In this document: positions 8,728-16,112 of the stretch, piece after piece | Layout: each line of letters starts with the position of its first letter | Numbering within the stretch: the stretch's first letter is position 1 | NCBI RefSeq assembly: GCF_011400295.1 | Contig: NZ_CP049859.1 | Coordinates: 620,001-684,000, forward strand | Source of the DNA: Erysipelothrix sp. HDW6A | GTDB taxonomy: Bacteria; Bacillota_I; Bacilli_A; Erysipelotrichales; Erysipelotrichaceae | DNA: 64,000 nt | Direction of reading: 5' to 3' | Notes under the pieces: model-generated | Told to the model about the DNA's origin: nothing | Databases searched by the model: none | Seen by the model: only the letters and a program-made list of their open reading frames with translations | Translations under genes and position numbers: made by a program

Positions 8728-8756
8728 TTGTTGTAACCGTTTACTGCACTTAATAT
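8728..8756 (+). promoter_or_regulatory. citM promoter with overlapping cre-like site
   Basis: A possible -35 TTGTTG (8728-8733) and -10 TAATAT (8751-8756) are separated by 17 bases. Within them lies TGTAACCGTTTACT (8732-8745), close to the CcpA cre consensus. CcpA binding here would block RNA polymerase, giving glucose repression of citrate uptake. The weak -35 fits a need for an activator. Confidence 0.5.
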
Positions 8757-8794
8757 AGAGGTACATTCACTCAAAAGAGTAGGAGGAAAGAAAT

Positions 8795-10186
8795 ATGTTG
8801 ACATTCTTGTCATGGGCAATGATTATCGTGTTCTTGGCGTTAGTTATGTGGAAAAAACTATCACCATTTACAGCGTTAATTATCGTGCCTCTAGTATTTG
8901 CTCTTGTAGGATCAGTAATGGGACTCTACACAGATCAAATCGTTCAAATTAAGAAATTAGCAGATCCATCGCTCGTAACAGCATGGGATCAGTTCTGGGT
9001 ACTTGGGGAATTCGTTTTAGCAGGTATTAAGAAAACTTCAACAACTGGTATCATGCTTCTCTTTGCAATCTTCTTCTTTGCATTGATGCTTGATGCAGGT
9101 ATGTTTGATCCAATCACACGATTCATGATTAAAATCGCAGGTGGCGATCCACTTAAAGTAGTTGTTGCTTCCGCAATTGTTGCAGCTGCTGTTTCCTTAA
9201 ACGGTGATGGTACTACAACAACATTAATCACATGTACTGCCTTTATTCCACTGTATAAGAAACTGAATATGAAGATGTTAAATCTTGGTGTTGTAGTTAT
9301 CTTGATGAATACAATTATGAACTTACTACCATGGGGTGGTCCTACAGCACGTGTTATCTCAGTGCTTCCTGAACTAACAGGTATGGATTCACAAATCCTA
9401 AACAAACTTGCTCCAGGTATGATCGTTGCAGTTATCTATATGTTAGGTGTTTCTGTTTACTTAGGTCTTAAAGAACGTAAACGTCTTGGTGTTAAAGTTA
9501 TTTCAGATGAAGAACTTGAAGCACTATTAGCACCAGCTAATGAAGAAGAAATGGCTATCAAACGTCCACACCTCTTCATTCCTAACTTAATTCTAACTAT
9601 TACAGTTGTTGCATTATTAATGATTGAAAACACATTCCCATCAGTATTCTTATTCTTACTGGGAACAGTTATTGCATTAATGATGAACTATCCAAAACTT
9701 AAAGATCAAAAAGCTCGTCTACACGCTAACTCAGGTGATGCAGTTGCTGTTGTTATCTTAGTATTAGGTGCTGGAGTATTTACAGGTCTATTTACAAGTA
9801 CAGGTATGTCTGATGCGTTAGCAGTTAGCTTAACAAAGATTATTCCTGAAAGCTTTGGACAATTCTGGGGACTTGTTGTTGCTGTATTATCAGCTCCAGG
9901 TACATTCTTCTTATCCAACGACGCATTCTACTACGGTGTTCTTCCAGTATTGGCAGACGCAGGAGCGGTATACGGTTGGACACAAATGGAACTTGGTGTT
10001 GCTTCCTTATTAGGACAAGCATTCCACTTACTAAGTCCACTTGTAGCGTTTATTTACTTATTGCTACAAATGACAGAATTAGATATGAAAGAATGGCAAA
10101 AAGAATCTGGAAAATGGGCAATTGGTATCTTCGTAATCTTCGTTGGTGTCGCTGCTATTACAGGTGCTGTTCCATTATTTAAATAG
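8795..10186 (+). CDS. citM: Citrate-metal:H+ symporter, CitMHS family
   Basis: 463 residues, almost entirely membrane segments, with the two-half layout of the CitMHS family and its conserved glycine-rich loops (ASAIVAAAVSLNGDGTTTTL near residue 130, LSNDAFYYGVLPVL near 372). It imports citrate complexed to a divalent cation with protons. GAGGAGGA-type SD sits immediately upstream. It is monocistronic, with its own terminator, between pckA and the citrate lyase operon; enterococci carry a CitMHS-type carrier beside citO, which supports the role. Metal preference cannot be read from the sequence. Confidence 0.85.
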   Translation: MLTFLSWAMIIVFLALVMWKKLSPFTALIIVPLVFALVGSVMGLYTDQIVQIKKLADPSLVTAWDQFWVLGEFVLAGIKKTSTTGIMLLFAIFFFALMLDAGMFDPITRFMIKIAGGDPLKVVVASAIVAAAVSLNGDGTTTTLITCTAFIPLYKKLNMKMLNLGVVVILMNTIMNLLPWGGPTARVISVLPELTGMDSQILNKLAPGMIVAVIYMLGVSVYLGLKERKRLGVKVISDEELEALLAPANEEEMAIKRPHLFIPNLILTITVVALLMIENTFPSVFLFLLGTVIALMMNYPKLKDQKARLHANSGDAVAVVILVLGAGVFTGLFTSTGMSDALAVSLTKIIPESFGQFWGLVVAVLSAPGTFFLSNDAFYYGVLPVLADAGAVYGWTQMELGVASLLGQAFHLLSPLVAFIYLLLQMTELDMKEWQKESGKWAIGIFVIFVGVAAITGAVPLFK

Positions 10187-10196
10187 TCTAAACAGT

Positions 10197-10233
10197 GAGC
10201 GGAAAACTTTGATAGTTTCCGCTCTTCTTTTTT
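10197..10233 (+). terminator. Terminator after the citrate carrier
   Basis: Arms GAGCGGAAAACT (10197-10208) and AGTTTCCGCTC (10214-10224), one bulged A, then a T-rich tract overlapping the end of bioY on the opposite strand. Confidence 0.8.
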
Positions 10234-10762
10234 AGAAATTGAAATGTTTATGAAGCTGATTGCTTAAGATACATGCAATAGCAATTGAAAGTAAATCAGT
10301 AGGAATAAACATGAGCCAATAGGATGTTAATAGTTTTGAAAGAGTTATATCTATTTGCGTAATGTAATAGAAATTAAGTGTTAAAACGGTTAGGGCTAGT
10401 GTATAGAACACAAGATATCCAGGTAAGATTGAAAAGGGAAGAAGTCGATTCTTCATCTTTTGACTCAGGGTATTGAGGATAAGTGCATAAGGCATGAATC
10501 CAAGAATAAACCCTAGGGTTGGTGAAAGAAGCATTTGAATCCCACCACGAGCTCCCGCAAAGATAGGGAAGCCAAGTAAGCCCATGATGATATAAGTCAT
10601 GATGACATAGAATACTTGCTTAAAACTTAAAGTTAAAGCAACAACAGTCACTGCAAATATCTGTAGGGTAAAGGGTACAAGTGGTGTAGGAATACTAATC
10701 TGAGCACAGACAGCTATAAAAGCTACAAAGAGTGCAGAAATCGCAAGGTCTTTAGTTTTCAT
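10232..10762 (-). CDS. bioY: Biotin transporter BioY
   Basis: 176 residues, six hydrophobic segments, with the BioY signature around FAGARGGIQMLLSPTLGFI. BioY is the substrate-binding membrane subunit of energy-coupling-factor biotin importers, able to work with a shared EcfAAT module encoded elsewhere. It lies 2 bases downstream of birA on the same strand, so biotin uptake and biotin ligation are co-expressed. Context is informative: the next genes on the plus strand encode a biotin-dependent Na+-pumping decarboxylase whose carrier protein needs biotin. Confidence 0.9.
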   Translation of the reverse strand: MKTKDLAISALFVAFIAVCAQISIPTPLVPFTLQIFAVTVVALTLSFKQVFYVIMTYIIMGLLGFPIFAGARGGIQMLLSPTLGFILGFMPYALILNTLSQKMKNRLLPFSILPGYLVFYTLALTVLTLNFYYITQIDITLSKLLTSYWLMFIPTDLLSIAIACILSNQLHKHFNF

Positions 10763-10764
10763 GA

Positions 10765-11730
10765 CTAGAGCTCCTTAATGGATATCTCACCAGAGTGAAG
10801 ATGTTTCTGATTTCCGTGATTATCCTGAACTACAAGGTATCCATGTTCATCAATATCAATGGCATCATAGATTTCATCTTCTGATCCAACGATGAGCACT
10901 TTCTTACCCAGTACATTACTGTACGATTTATATTCGTCAATGAGATCAAGTCGTGATGATGGTAGTGTTTCTAATATCTGCATAAAGCTTTCGTAGATAC
11001 GAGTCACAATATCATTACGATCATAATCTTGAGTATCAGTAACCGAACCATAGATTGAAGTAAGTTCTTTAGGAACTGATTGTGCTTCAAAGAGGTTCAA
11101 ACCAATACCAACAATTAAATATTTATAAGTATTAGATTCAAGAATAATGTCACCTTCAGTTAAAATACCACAAATTTTACGATTCCCAATATAGAGGTCA
11201 TTGAGCCATTTGATTTGAGATTCTACTTTAAGCGTTGATTCTAGAACACGACGAACTGCTACTGCTGCCCCAATCGTAATGAGTTGCGAGTCAAGAAGTG
11301 AAAGTTCGGGTGTAAAGAGAATACTCATGTAGATTCCAGATTGAGATGGTGAGTAGAAACTTCGACCACGTCGACCGCGACCTTGTGATTGGGTATCCGC
11401 AACAATTAAAGCATTAGGATTTAATGGATTTGCATCTGCATATTCTTTAGCTAAAGTGTTCGTTGAACTTACTTCATCATAGACTTGTAGAGAAACGGGT
11501 GTATATTTCTTAAAATGAGACGCCATTTTATTTGAAGATAGACGTCCATTAAGACTTAATAGGGCATAGCCTCGATTACGGATAGAGTCAATCTCATATC
11601 CTAAGTCTTTAAGCTTTTGGATTTCTTTCCAAACATTGGCACGCGTCATGTTTAGGGTATCAGCTATTTCTTGACCACTAATGTATGACTGAAATGAGGA
11701 TTCTAATATATCAAGCACTGTGTTATTCAT
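10765..11730 (-). CDS. birA: Bifunctional biotin-protein ligase and biotin repressor
   Basis: 321 residues: N-terminal winged helix-turn-helix (about 1-60), the BPL catalytic domain with biotinyl-adenylate loop GRGRRGRSF and KWLND motif, and a small C-terminal domain. It attaches biotin to the Lys of OadD and, with biotinyl-AMP bound, represses its own operon. The start is the ATG at 11730: GGAGG lies 5 bases upstream, whereas the longer frame begins at a TTG overlapping the SD. A matching operator is visible at 11755-11786 over its promoter. Confidence 0.92.
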   Translation of the reverse strand: MNNTVLDILESSFQSYISGQEIADTLNMTRANVWKEIQKLKDLGYEIDSIRNRGYALLSLNGRLSSNKMASHFKKYTPVSLQVYDEVSSTNTLAKEYADANPLNPNALIVADTQSQGRGRRGRSFYSPSQSGIYMSILFTPELSLLDSQLITIGAAVAVRRVLESTLKVESQIKWLNDLYIGNRKICGILTEGDIILESNTYKYLIVGIGLNLFEAQSVPKELTSIYGSVTDTQDYDRNDIVTRIYESFMQILETLPSSRLDLIDEYKSYSNVLGKKVLIVGSEDEIYDAIDIDEHGYLVVQDNHGNQKHLHSGEISIKEL

Positions 11731-11754
11731 ATGGACCTCCAAGTGATAAATTTA

Positions 11755-11786
11755 TTGTAAACTATAACATATACAAAAGTTTACAA
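11755..11786. promoter_or_regulatory. BirA operator over the birA-bioY promoter
   Basis: Inverted repeat TTGTAAACT (11755-11763) and AGTTTACAA (11778-11786) with a 14-base spacer. This agrees with the known BirA box (TTGTAAACC ... GGTTTACAA in E. coli; similar arms in Firmicutes). On the minus strand a -35-like TTGATT and -10-like TATAGT with 18 bases between them overlap it, which implies autorepression of birA-bioY; influence on the divergent oad-cit operon is possible but the box lies about 70 bases upstream of its -10. Confidence 0.8.
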
Positions 11787-11788
11787 TC

Positions 11789-11825
11789 AAGTGTTTTTCC
11801 AATGTTTATACAGTTAAAGAACACT
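11789..11825 (+). promoter_or_regulatory. Activator-type repeats upstream of the oad-cit operon
   Basis: AAGTGTTTTTC at 11789-11799 is identical to 8672-8682 before the citrate carrier. AGTGTT (11790), AATGTT (11801) and an inverted copy AACACT (11820) follow. Suggests both citrate promoters are read by the same regulator. Confidence 0.45.
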
Positions 11826-11855
11826 GCAAAAACACAAGTTTGCGAGCACAGAGCT

Positions 11856-11861
11856 TATAAT
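11856..11861 (+). promoter_or_regulatory. Probable -10 element of the oad-cit operon
   Basis: TATAAT perfect -10, but the position 17 bases upstream (CACAAG) has no recognisable -35. A perfect -10 without -35 suits an activator-dependent promoter. Transcription would start near 11868, about 20 bases before the first gene. Confidence 0.5.
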
Positions 11862-11888
11862 AAATGTATAGAAAGAGAAGGGATATTG

Positions 11889-12194
11889 ATGTTTTGGCGT
11901 AAAAAGAAAAAACAAGACGAAGTCATACCACAAGTTCAACAAGACGTTGTGGAAGACTTGCCCAAAGCTATCGACTTCACGTTAGCTGTTGAAGATGAAG
12001 AGGAACGAGATATCGTTTCAATCATTGCTTCAGCCATTGTGTCCAGTGATTTGAGTGATGCAACCGTTCGCGTTAAATCGGTACGTCGCGTTGATGTCGA
12101 TAAAGAAGCTGCTGCGGTAATCGCTGCTGCTGTTATGGCAAATGACTCACCAGAGTCAACATTTAGATTAATCAGTATCGAGGAGAGGAGTTAG
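11889..12194 (+). CDS. Small OadH-like subunit at the head of the oxaloacetate decarboxylase operon
   Basis: 101 residues, starting at the ATG at 11889 behind GAAGGG; a longer frame upstream crosses the promoter and is not credible. It begins with a basic MFWRKKKKQDEV, then an acidic stretch and Ala/Val-rich helices ending in ISIEERS; no membrane segment. Enterococcal citrate loci begin with a small accessory gene oadH in front of oadD and oadB, and the position here is the same. Similar proteins in other sodium-pump operons pair with the gamma subunit. Assignment is by position and size; I cannot confirm homology. Confidence 0.55.
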   Translation: MFWRKKKKQDEVIPQVQQDVVEDLPKAIDFTLAVEDEEERDIVSIIASAIVSSDLSDATVRVKSVRRVDVDKEAAAVIAAAVMANDSPESTFRLISIEERS

Positions 12195-12198
12195 AAAT

Positions 12199-12594
12199 AT
12201 GTTAAGAAAATTTCGAATTAAGTTAAACGATAAGGAATACGTTGTTGAGATGGAGGAAATTGGAGCACCGCAAGTTGCACCACAAGCTGCACCTATTCAG
12301 CAAGCTGCACCAGCGCCTGTACAAGAAGCGCCTGCACCAGCACCACAAGCTGCACCACAAACAAACATGGATGTTACAGGTGGTACAGAAGTTAGTGCAC
12401 CAATGCCAGGAAACATCTTAGATGTTGTTGTTAAAGTCGGGGATACTGTTGCGGTAAACCAAAACTTACTCGTTCTAGAAGCAATGAAAATGGAAAACAA
12501 TATTGTTGCTCCAATTGCAGGAACAGTAGTCGCAGTTAATGTTACAAAAGGTGAAAACATTGACGTTGGAACCGTAATGGTTGTTATTAAATAG
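12199..12594 (+). CDS. oadD: Biotin carrier protein of oxaloacetate decarboxylase
   Basis: 131 residues: a short N-terminal strand region, a long Pro/Ala/Gln linker (about 22-55), and a biotinyl domain (about 62-131) with the biotinylation motif EAMKMEN, Lys 97 being the acceptor. It carries CO2 from OadA to the membrane subunit OadB. The carrier is a separate protein here because OadA lacks its usual C-terminal biotin domain. GAGGAG SD precedes the ATG, which lies 4 bases after the previous stop. Confidence 0.93.
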   Translation: MLRKFRIKLNDKEYVVEMEEIGAPQVAPQAAPIQQAAPAPVQEAPAPAPQAAPQTNMDVTGGTEVSAPMPGNILDVVVKVGDTVAVNQNLLVLEAMKMENNIVAPIAGTVVAVNVTKGENIDVGTVMVVIK

Positions 12595-12609
12595 TAGGAG
12601 GAAATATTT

Positions 12610-13722
12610 GTGGATTTTTTAATTCAGGGTTTTGTGGATGTAACGTACCAGCAACTAATCATGATGGTTATTGGTTCGGTATTAATTTATTTAGGTATTG
12701 TTAAGGAATATGAACCAACACTTCTTGTACCAATGGGTCTTGGAGCTATCTTGGTTAACTTCCCACACTCAGGTTTAATTACACAACCTGATGGGCCAGT
12801 AGGAGTCTTAAACGTACTCTTTGCTGCTGGTATTGAAACGGAGTTATTCCCGTTATTAATTTTTATTGGTATAGGAGCGATGATCGATTTTGGACCATTA
12901 CTTCAGAACCCAAGTATGTTACTTTATGGAGCAGCTGCTCAATTTGGTATCTTCTTTACAATCGTAGTCGCAGTTATTGCAGGATTCTCATTACCTGAAT
13001 CTGCAACAATTGGTATTATCGGAGCGGCTGATGGTCCTACATCAATTTTCGTTGCTAATAAACTAGCACCACAACTCTTAGGTCCTATCACAGTTGCTGC
13101 ATACTCATACATGGCACTTGTTCCAATCATTCAACCACTTGCAATTAAACTCGTAACAACTAAAAAAGAACGTGGTATTAAAATGGATTACAAAGCGTCA
13201 GGTGTATCAAAACGTACAAAGATTTTATTCCCAATTATTATTTCTGTAGTAGCAGGTTTCATCTCACCAGTATCCTTACCACTTGTAGGATTCCTAATGT
13301 TTGGTAACTTACTTCGTGAGTGTGGTGTTCTTGAACGTCTAAGTTTAACTGCACAAAATGAACTTGTTAATATTGTTTCAATCTTATTAGGATTCACCAT
13401 TTCATTAAAAATGACAGCTGATGAGTTCTTAAAAGTTCAAACACTTCTAATTATCTTATTTGGTTTAGTGGCATTTATTATGGATACCATTGGTGGTGTA
13501 CTCTTTGCGAAATTCGTTAATATTTTCCGTAAAGAAAAGATCAACCCAATGATTGGTGCTGCTGGTATCTCAGCATTCCCAATGTCTGCACGTGTTGTCC
13601 AAAAACTTGCAACTGAACAAGACCCACAAAACTTTGTGCTGAACTATTCAATAGGAGCAAACGTCTCTGGTCAAATCGCATCTGTTATTGCAGGTGGAAT
13701 GATCTTGATGTACTTTGCATAG
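12610..13722 (+). CDS. oadB: Oxaloacetate decarboxylase beta subunit, Na+ pump
   Basis: 370 residues of membrane segments with the family motif GIIGAADGPTSIFVANKL near 135-152, containing the aspartate implicated in Na+ transport, and a C-terminal motif ISAFPMSARVVQKLA. It releases CO2 from carboxybiotin and exports Na+. Begins with GTG at 12610, with AGGAGG 8 bases upstream. It sits between the biotin carrier and the tiny gamma subunit. Confidence 0.94.
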   Translation: MDFLIQGFVDVTYQQLIMMVIGSVLIYLGIVKEYEPTLLVPMGLGAILVNFPHSGLITQPDGPVGVLNVLFAAGIETELFPLLIFIGIGAMIDFGPLLQNPSMLLYGAAAQFGIFFTIVVAVIAGFSLPESATIGIIGAADGPTSIFVANKLAPQLLGPITVAAYSYMALVPIIQPLAIKLVTTKKERGIKMDYKASGVSKRTKILFPIIISVVAGFISPVSLPLVGFLMFGNLLRECGVLERLSLTAQNELVNIVSILLGFTISLKMTADEFLKVQTLLIILFGLVAFIMDTIGGVLFAKFVNIFRKEKINPMIGAAGISAFPMSARVVQKLATEQDPQNFVLNYSIGANVSGQIASVIAGGMILMYFA

Positions 13723-13729
13723 GAGGGTT

Positions 13730-13870
13730 ATGATGAACTTAAATATGGATTTAATTATGGAAGCATTACAAATAATGGTAGTAGGTATGGGAGGTATCTT
13801 CGCGGTACTTTCAATCATCTATCTTGCAAGTGTTTTACTATTAAAGGTTTTCCCAGAAGGAAAAGAGTAG
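13730..13870 (+). CDS. oadG: Very short oxaloacetate decarboxylase gamma subunit
   Basis: A 46-residue frame with a very strong SD (AGGAGGG at 13721-13727, overlapping the oadB stop) and ATGATG start. Reads MMNLNMDLIMEALQIM followed by VVGMGGIFAVLSIIYL, one membrane helix with the GMGxIF pattern of OAD gamma subunits, then a short basic/acidic tail FPEGKE. Gamma subunits anchor OadA to OadB and are usually 80-100 residues; this one lacks the Pro-rich and zinc-binding tail. Easy to miss in annotation because of its size. Confidence 0.8.
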   Translation: MMNLNMDLIMEALQIMVVGMGGIFAVLSIIYLASVLLLKVFPEGKE

Positions 13871-13876
13871 AAAATT

Positions 13877-14905
13877 ATGGAATCAATTCGTCGAATCTAC
13901 ATTAAACAAAGACCGGATGCATATAAAGAATGGGAAGCGTTTCTACATGCTGCCAATATTCGTCCTGAAGGAAATGTTGATTATACATGTGGCATCTATG
14001 AGGGTGATGTTCTCCTTGCAACAGGTTCACTGTATAAAAATATTATTAAGTGTGTAGCAATTCACGATGATTACCAAGGTGGAAATTACTTCAATCAATT
14101 AATTTCCCACCTCATGGAAGAAATTGCAGATCGTGGTTATCCGCAATTCTATGTTTATACCAAACCTGAATATTCTCAGTCTTTCAAATATTTAGGATTT
14201 CAAGTAATTGGTCATGTTGACAATGTCTTAGTGTTTCTAGAAAGAGCGGTATCAGGATTTGATACTTATCTAGAAGAGTTAAAGAAACATAAGAAAACAG
14301 GTGACGTTAATGCAGCTATCGTCATGAATGCGAATCCTTTTACAAAAGGTCATCAGTATTTAGTCGAGACTGCATCCAAAATGGCTGATAATTTATATGT
14401 ATTTGTGGTAGCGGAAGATGTTTCCGACTTTCCTGAAAATGTTCGACGTCGCTTAGTCGAAGAAGGGTGTAGAGACTTTCCCAATGTTGAAGTGCTCTCG
14501 ACAGGAAACTATATGGTTTCATCACAAACCTTCCCCTCATACTTTATTAAAGAATCAGAAGATGTAACCCGTGTTCAAGCAAGCCTAGATGCTTCAGTAT
14601 TTAAAGAACGTATTGCTCCTGTCTTGGGTATTAATCACCGTTTCCTTGGTGAAGAACCCTTGTCAGTAGCTACCGAAATCTATAACGAATCACTAAAGAG
14701 TACACTTGAACCAGACATTAAAGTCGTTATTATTCCCCGTAAGGAACATGCACAAGAAGTCATTAGTGCAAGTCGTGTACGACGTTTACTTACAGAAGGA
14801 AATATAGAAGCAGTGAAGGATCTTGTTCCTTCCACAACATTTGACTTCTTACGATCAGATGAAGGACACAAAGTAATAGAATCAATGAAGACAAGGAGGA
14901 AATGA
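13877..14905 (+). CDS. citC: [Citrate (pro-3S)-lyase] ligase
   Basis: 342 residues: an N-terminal GNAT-like domain (about 1-130) and a C-terminal nucleotidyltransferase domain starting at AAIVMNANPFTKGHQYLVE (about 141), with TKGH as the HxGH-type adenylylation motif. CitC acetylates the thiol of the CitD prosthetic group with acetate and ATP, switching citrate lyase on. The SD is weak, so translation may be coupled to the preceding genes in this tightly packed operon. Confidence 0.94.
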   Translation: MESIRRIYIKQRPDAYKEWEAFLHAANIRPEGNVDYTCGIYEGDVLLATGSLYKNIIKCVAIHDDYQGGNYFNQLISHLMEEIADRGYPQFYVYTKPEYSQSFKYLGFQVIGHVDNVLVFLERAVSGFDTYLEELKKHKKTGDVNAAIVMNANPFTKGHQYLVETASKMADNLYVFVVAEDVSDFPENVRRRLVEEGCRDFPNVEVLSTGNYMVSSQTFPSYFIKESEDVTRVQASLDASVFKERIAPVLGINHRFLGEEPLSVATEIYNESLKSTLEPDIKVVIIPRKEHAQEVISASRVRRLLTEGNIEAVKDLVPSTTFDFLRSDEGHKVIESMKTRRK

Positions 14906-14906
14906 C

Positions 14907-15227
14907 ATGAGTCAATTTGTTATTAAGAATCAAGCAGTTGCTGGAACACTTGAATCATCCGATATGCAAATCATGATTGATAAAAATGATGGCAAAGGAA
15001 TTGAGCTTGATTTACAAAGTAGTGTTGAATTCCAATATGGAGATCAAATTCGTAAAGTTATCTTAGAAACTTTAGATCATCTTGGAATCAAAGATGCAAA
15101 GGTTTCCGTAGTAGATAAAGGTGCTTTAGATTGTACAATTAAAGCGCGTACAATCGCAGTAGTACACCGTGCATCCGATACGGTACAATCAATCGATTGG
15201 GAGGGCTTAGAAGCATGGAACGTCTAA
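14907..15227 (+). CDS. citD: Citrate lyase acyl carrier protein, gamma subunit
   Basis: 106 residues. The prosthetic group attachment site AVAGTLESSD is conserved; Ser 17 is the expected phosphodiester-linked residue by comparison with Ser 14 of the Klebsiella protein. The C terminus keeps VDKGALDC. It carries the acetyl and citryl thioesters for CitE and CitF. SD AAGGAGG lies just upstream, inside the end of citC. Confidence 0.95.
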   Translation: MSQFVIKNQAVAGTLESSDMQIMIDKNDGKGIELDLQSSVEFQYGDQIRKVILETLDHLGIKDAKVSVVDKGALDCTIKARTIAVVHRASDTVQSIDWEGLEAWNV

Positions 15228-16111
15228 GAAGAACAATGATGTTTATTCCTGCAAGTAACCCAGGAATGATTCGTGATGCTAATCTTTATGGGGCAGACTC
15301 CATTATGTTTGACCTTGAGGATTCAATCTCACTTAAAGAAAAAGATTCATCCCGTTTCTTAATCTACCAAGCAATCAAAACATTTGATTTTGGAGATACA
15401 GAAACAGTAGTTCGTATTAATGATTTAGAACAAGGTGGTGTGGATGATATCCATGCTATGGTTCGCGCAGGTATCGATGTTATTCGTTTACCTAAAACAG
15501 AAAAACCAGAAGATGTACATGCTGTTGAAGCAATTATCTTAGAAGCTGAGAAACAATGTGGTCGTGAAATTGGATCCACAAAAATCTTTACAGCGATTGA
15601 AGGACCTCTTGGAGTATTAAATGCTTACAAGATTGCTACTTCAAGTGATCGTATTGTTGGGATTGCTCTTGGAGCAGAAGACTATGTTACAGCAATGAAG
15701 ACACGTCGTTATGCAGAACGTAACAGTGAAGAGATTTTCTTTGCACGTTCCATGATTGTTCATGCAGCTCGTGCTGCAGGTGTTGCTGCAGTTGATACTG
15801 TATTCTCAGATGTTAATGATTTAGAAACTCTCGAAAAAGAAACAGAACTTATTCGTCAATTAGGATTCGATGGTAAATCTGTAATTAACCCACGTCAAAT
15901 ACCTGTGGTTAATAAAGTATACCGTCCAACAGATAAAGAAATTGATAATGCACGTAACGTTATTGCAGCGATTAACGAAGCTGAAGCTCGTGGATCAGGT
16001 GTTATTGCCTTGAATGGTAAGATGATTGATAAACCAATCGTAGAACGTGCAGAACGTGTAATTATGCTTGCTAAAGCAGCAGGTATTCATGTAGATTTGG
16101 GGGAACAATAA
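15215..16111 (+). CDS. citE: Citrate lyase beta subunit (citryl-ACP lyase)
   Basis: 298 residues, HpcH/HpaI aldolase fold: RRTMMFIPASNPGM at the start, Mg-binding region FDLEDSISLKEKD, and the EGPLGV and GAEDY motifs. It cleaves citryl-ACP to oxaloacetate and acetyl-ACP. I use ATG 15215, overlapping citD by 13 bases, with GGGAGGG about 9 bases upstream; the longer frame has no SD. Its coupling to citD fits equal subunit expression. Confidence 0.95.
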   Translation: MERLRRTMMFIPASNPGMIRDANLYGADSIMFDLEDSISLKEKDSSRFLIYQAIKTFDFGDTETVVRINDLEQGGVDDIHAMVRAGIDVIRLPKTEKPEDVHAVEAIILEAEKQCGREIGSTKIFTAIEGPLGVLNAYKIATSSDRIVGIALGAEDYVTAMKTRRYAERNSEEIFFARSMIVHAARAAGVAAVDTVFSDVNDLETLEKETELIRQLGFDGKSVINPRQIPVVNKVYRPTDKEIDNARNVIAAINEAEARGSGVIALNGKMIDKPIVERAERVIMLAKAAGIHVDLGEQ

Positions 16112-16112
16112 G

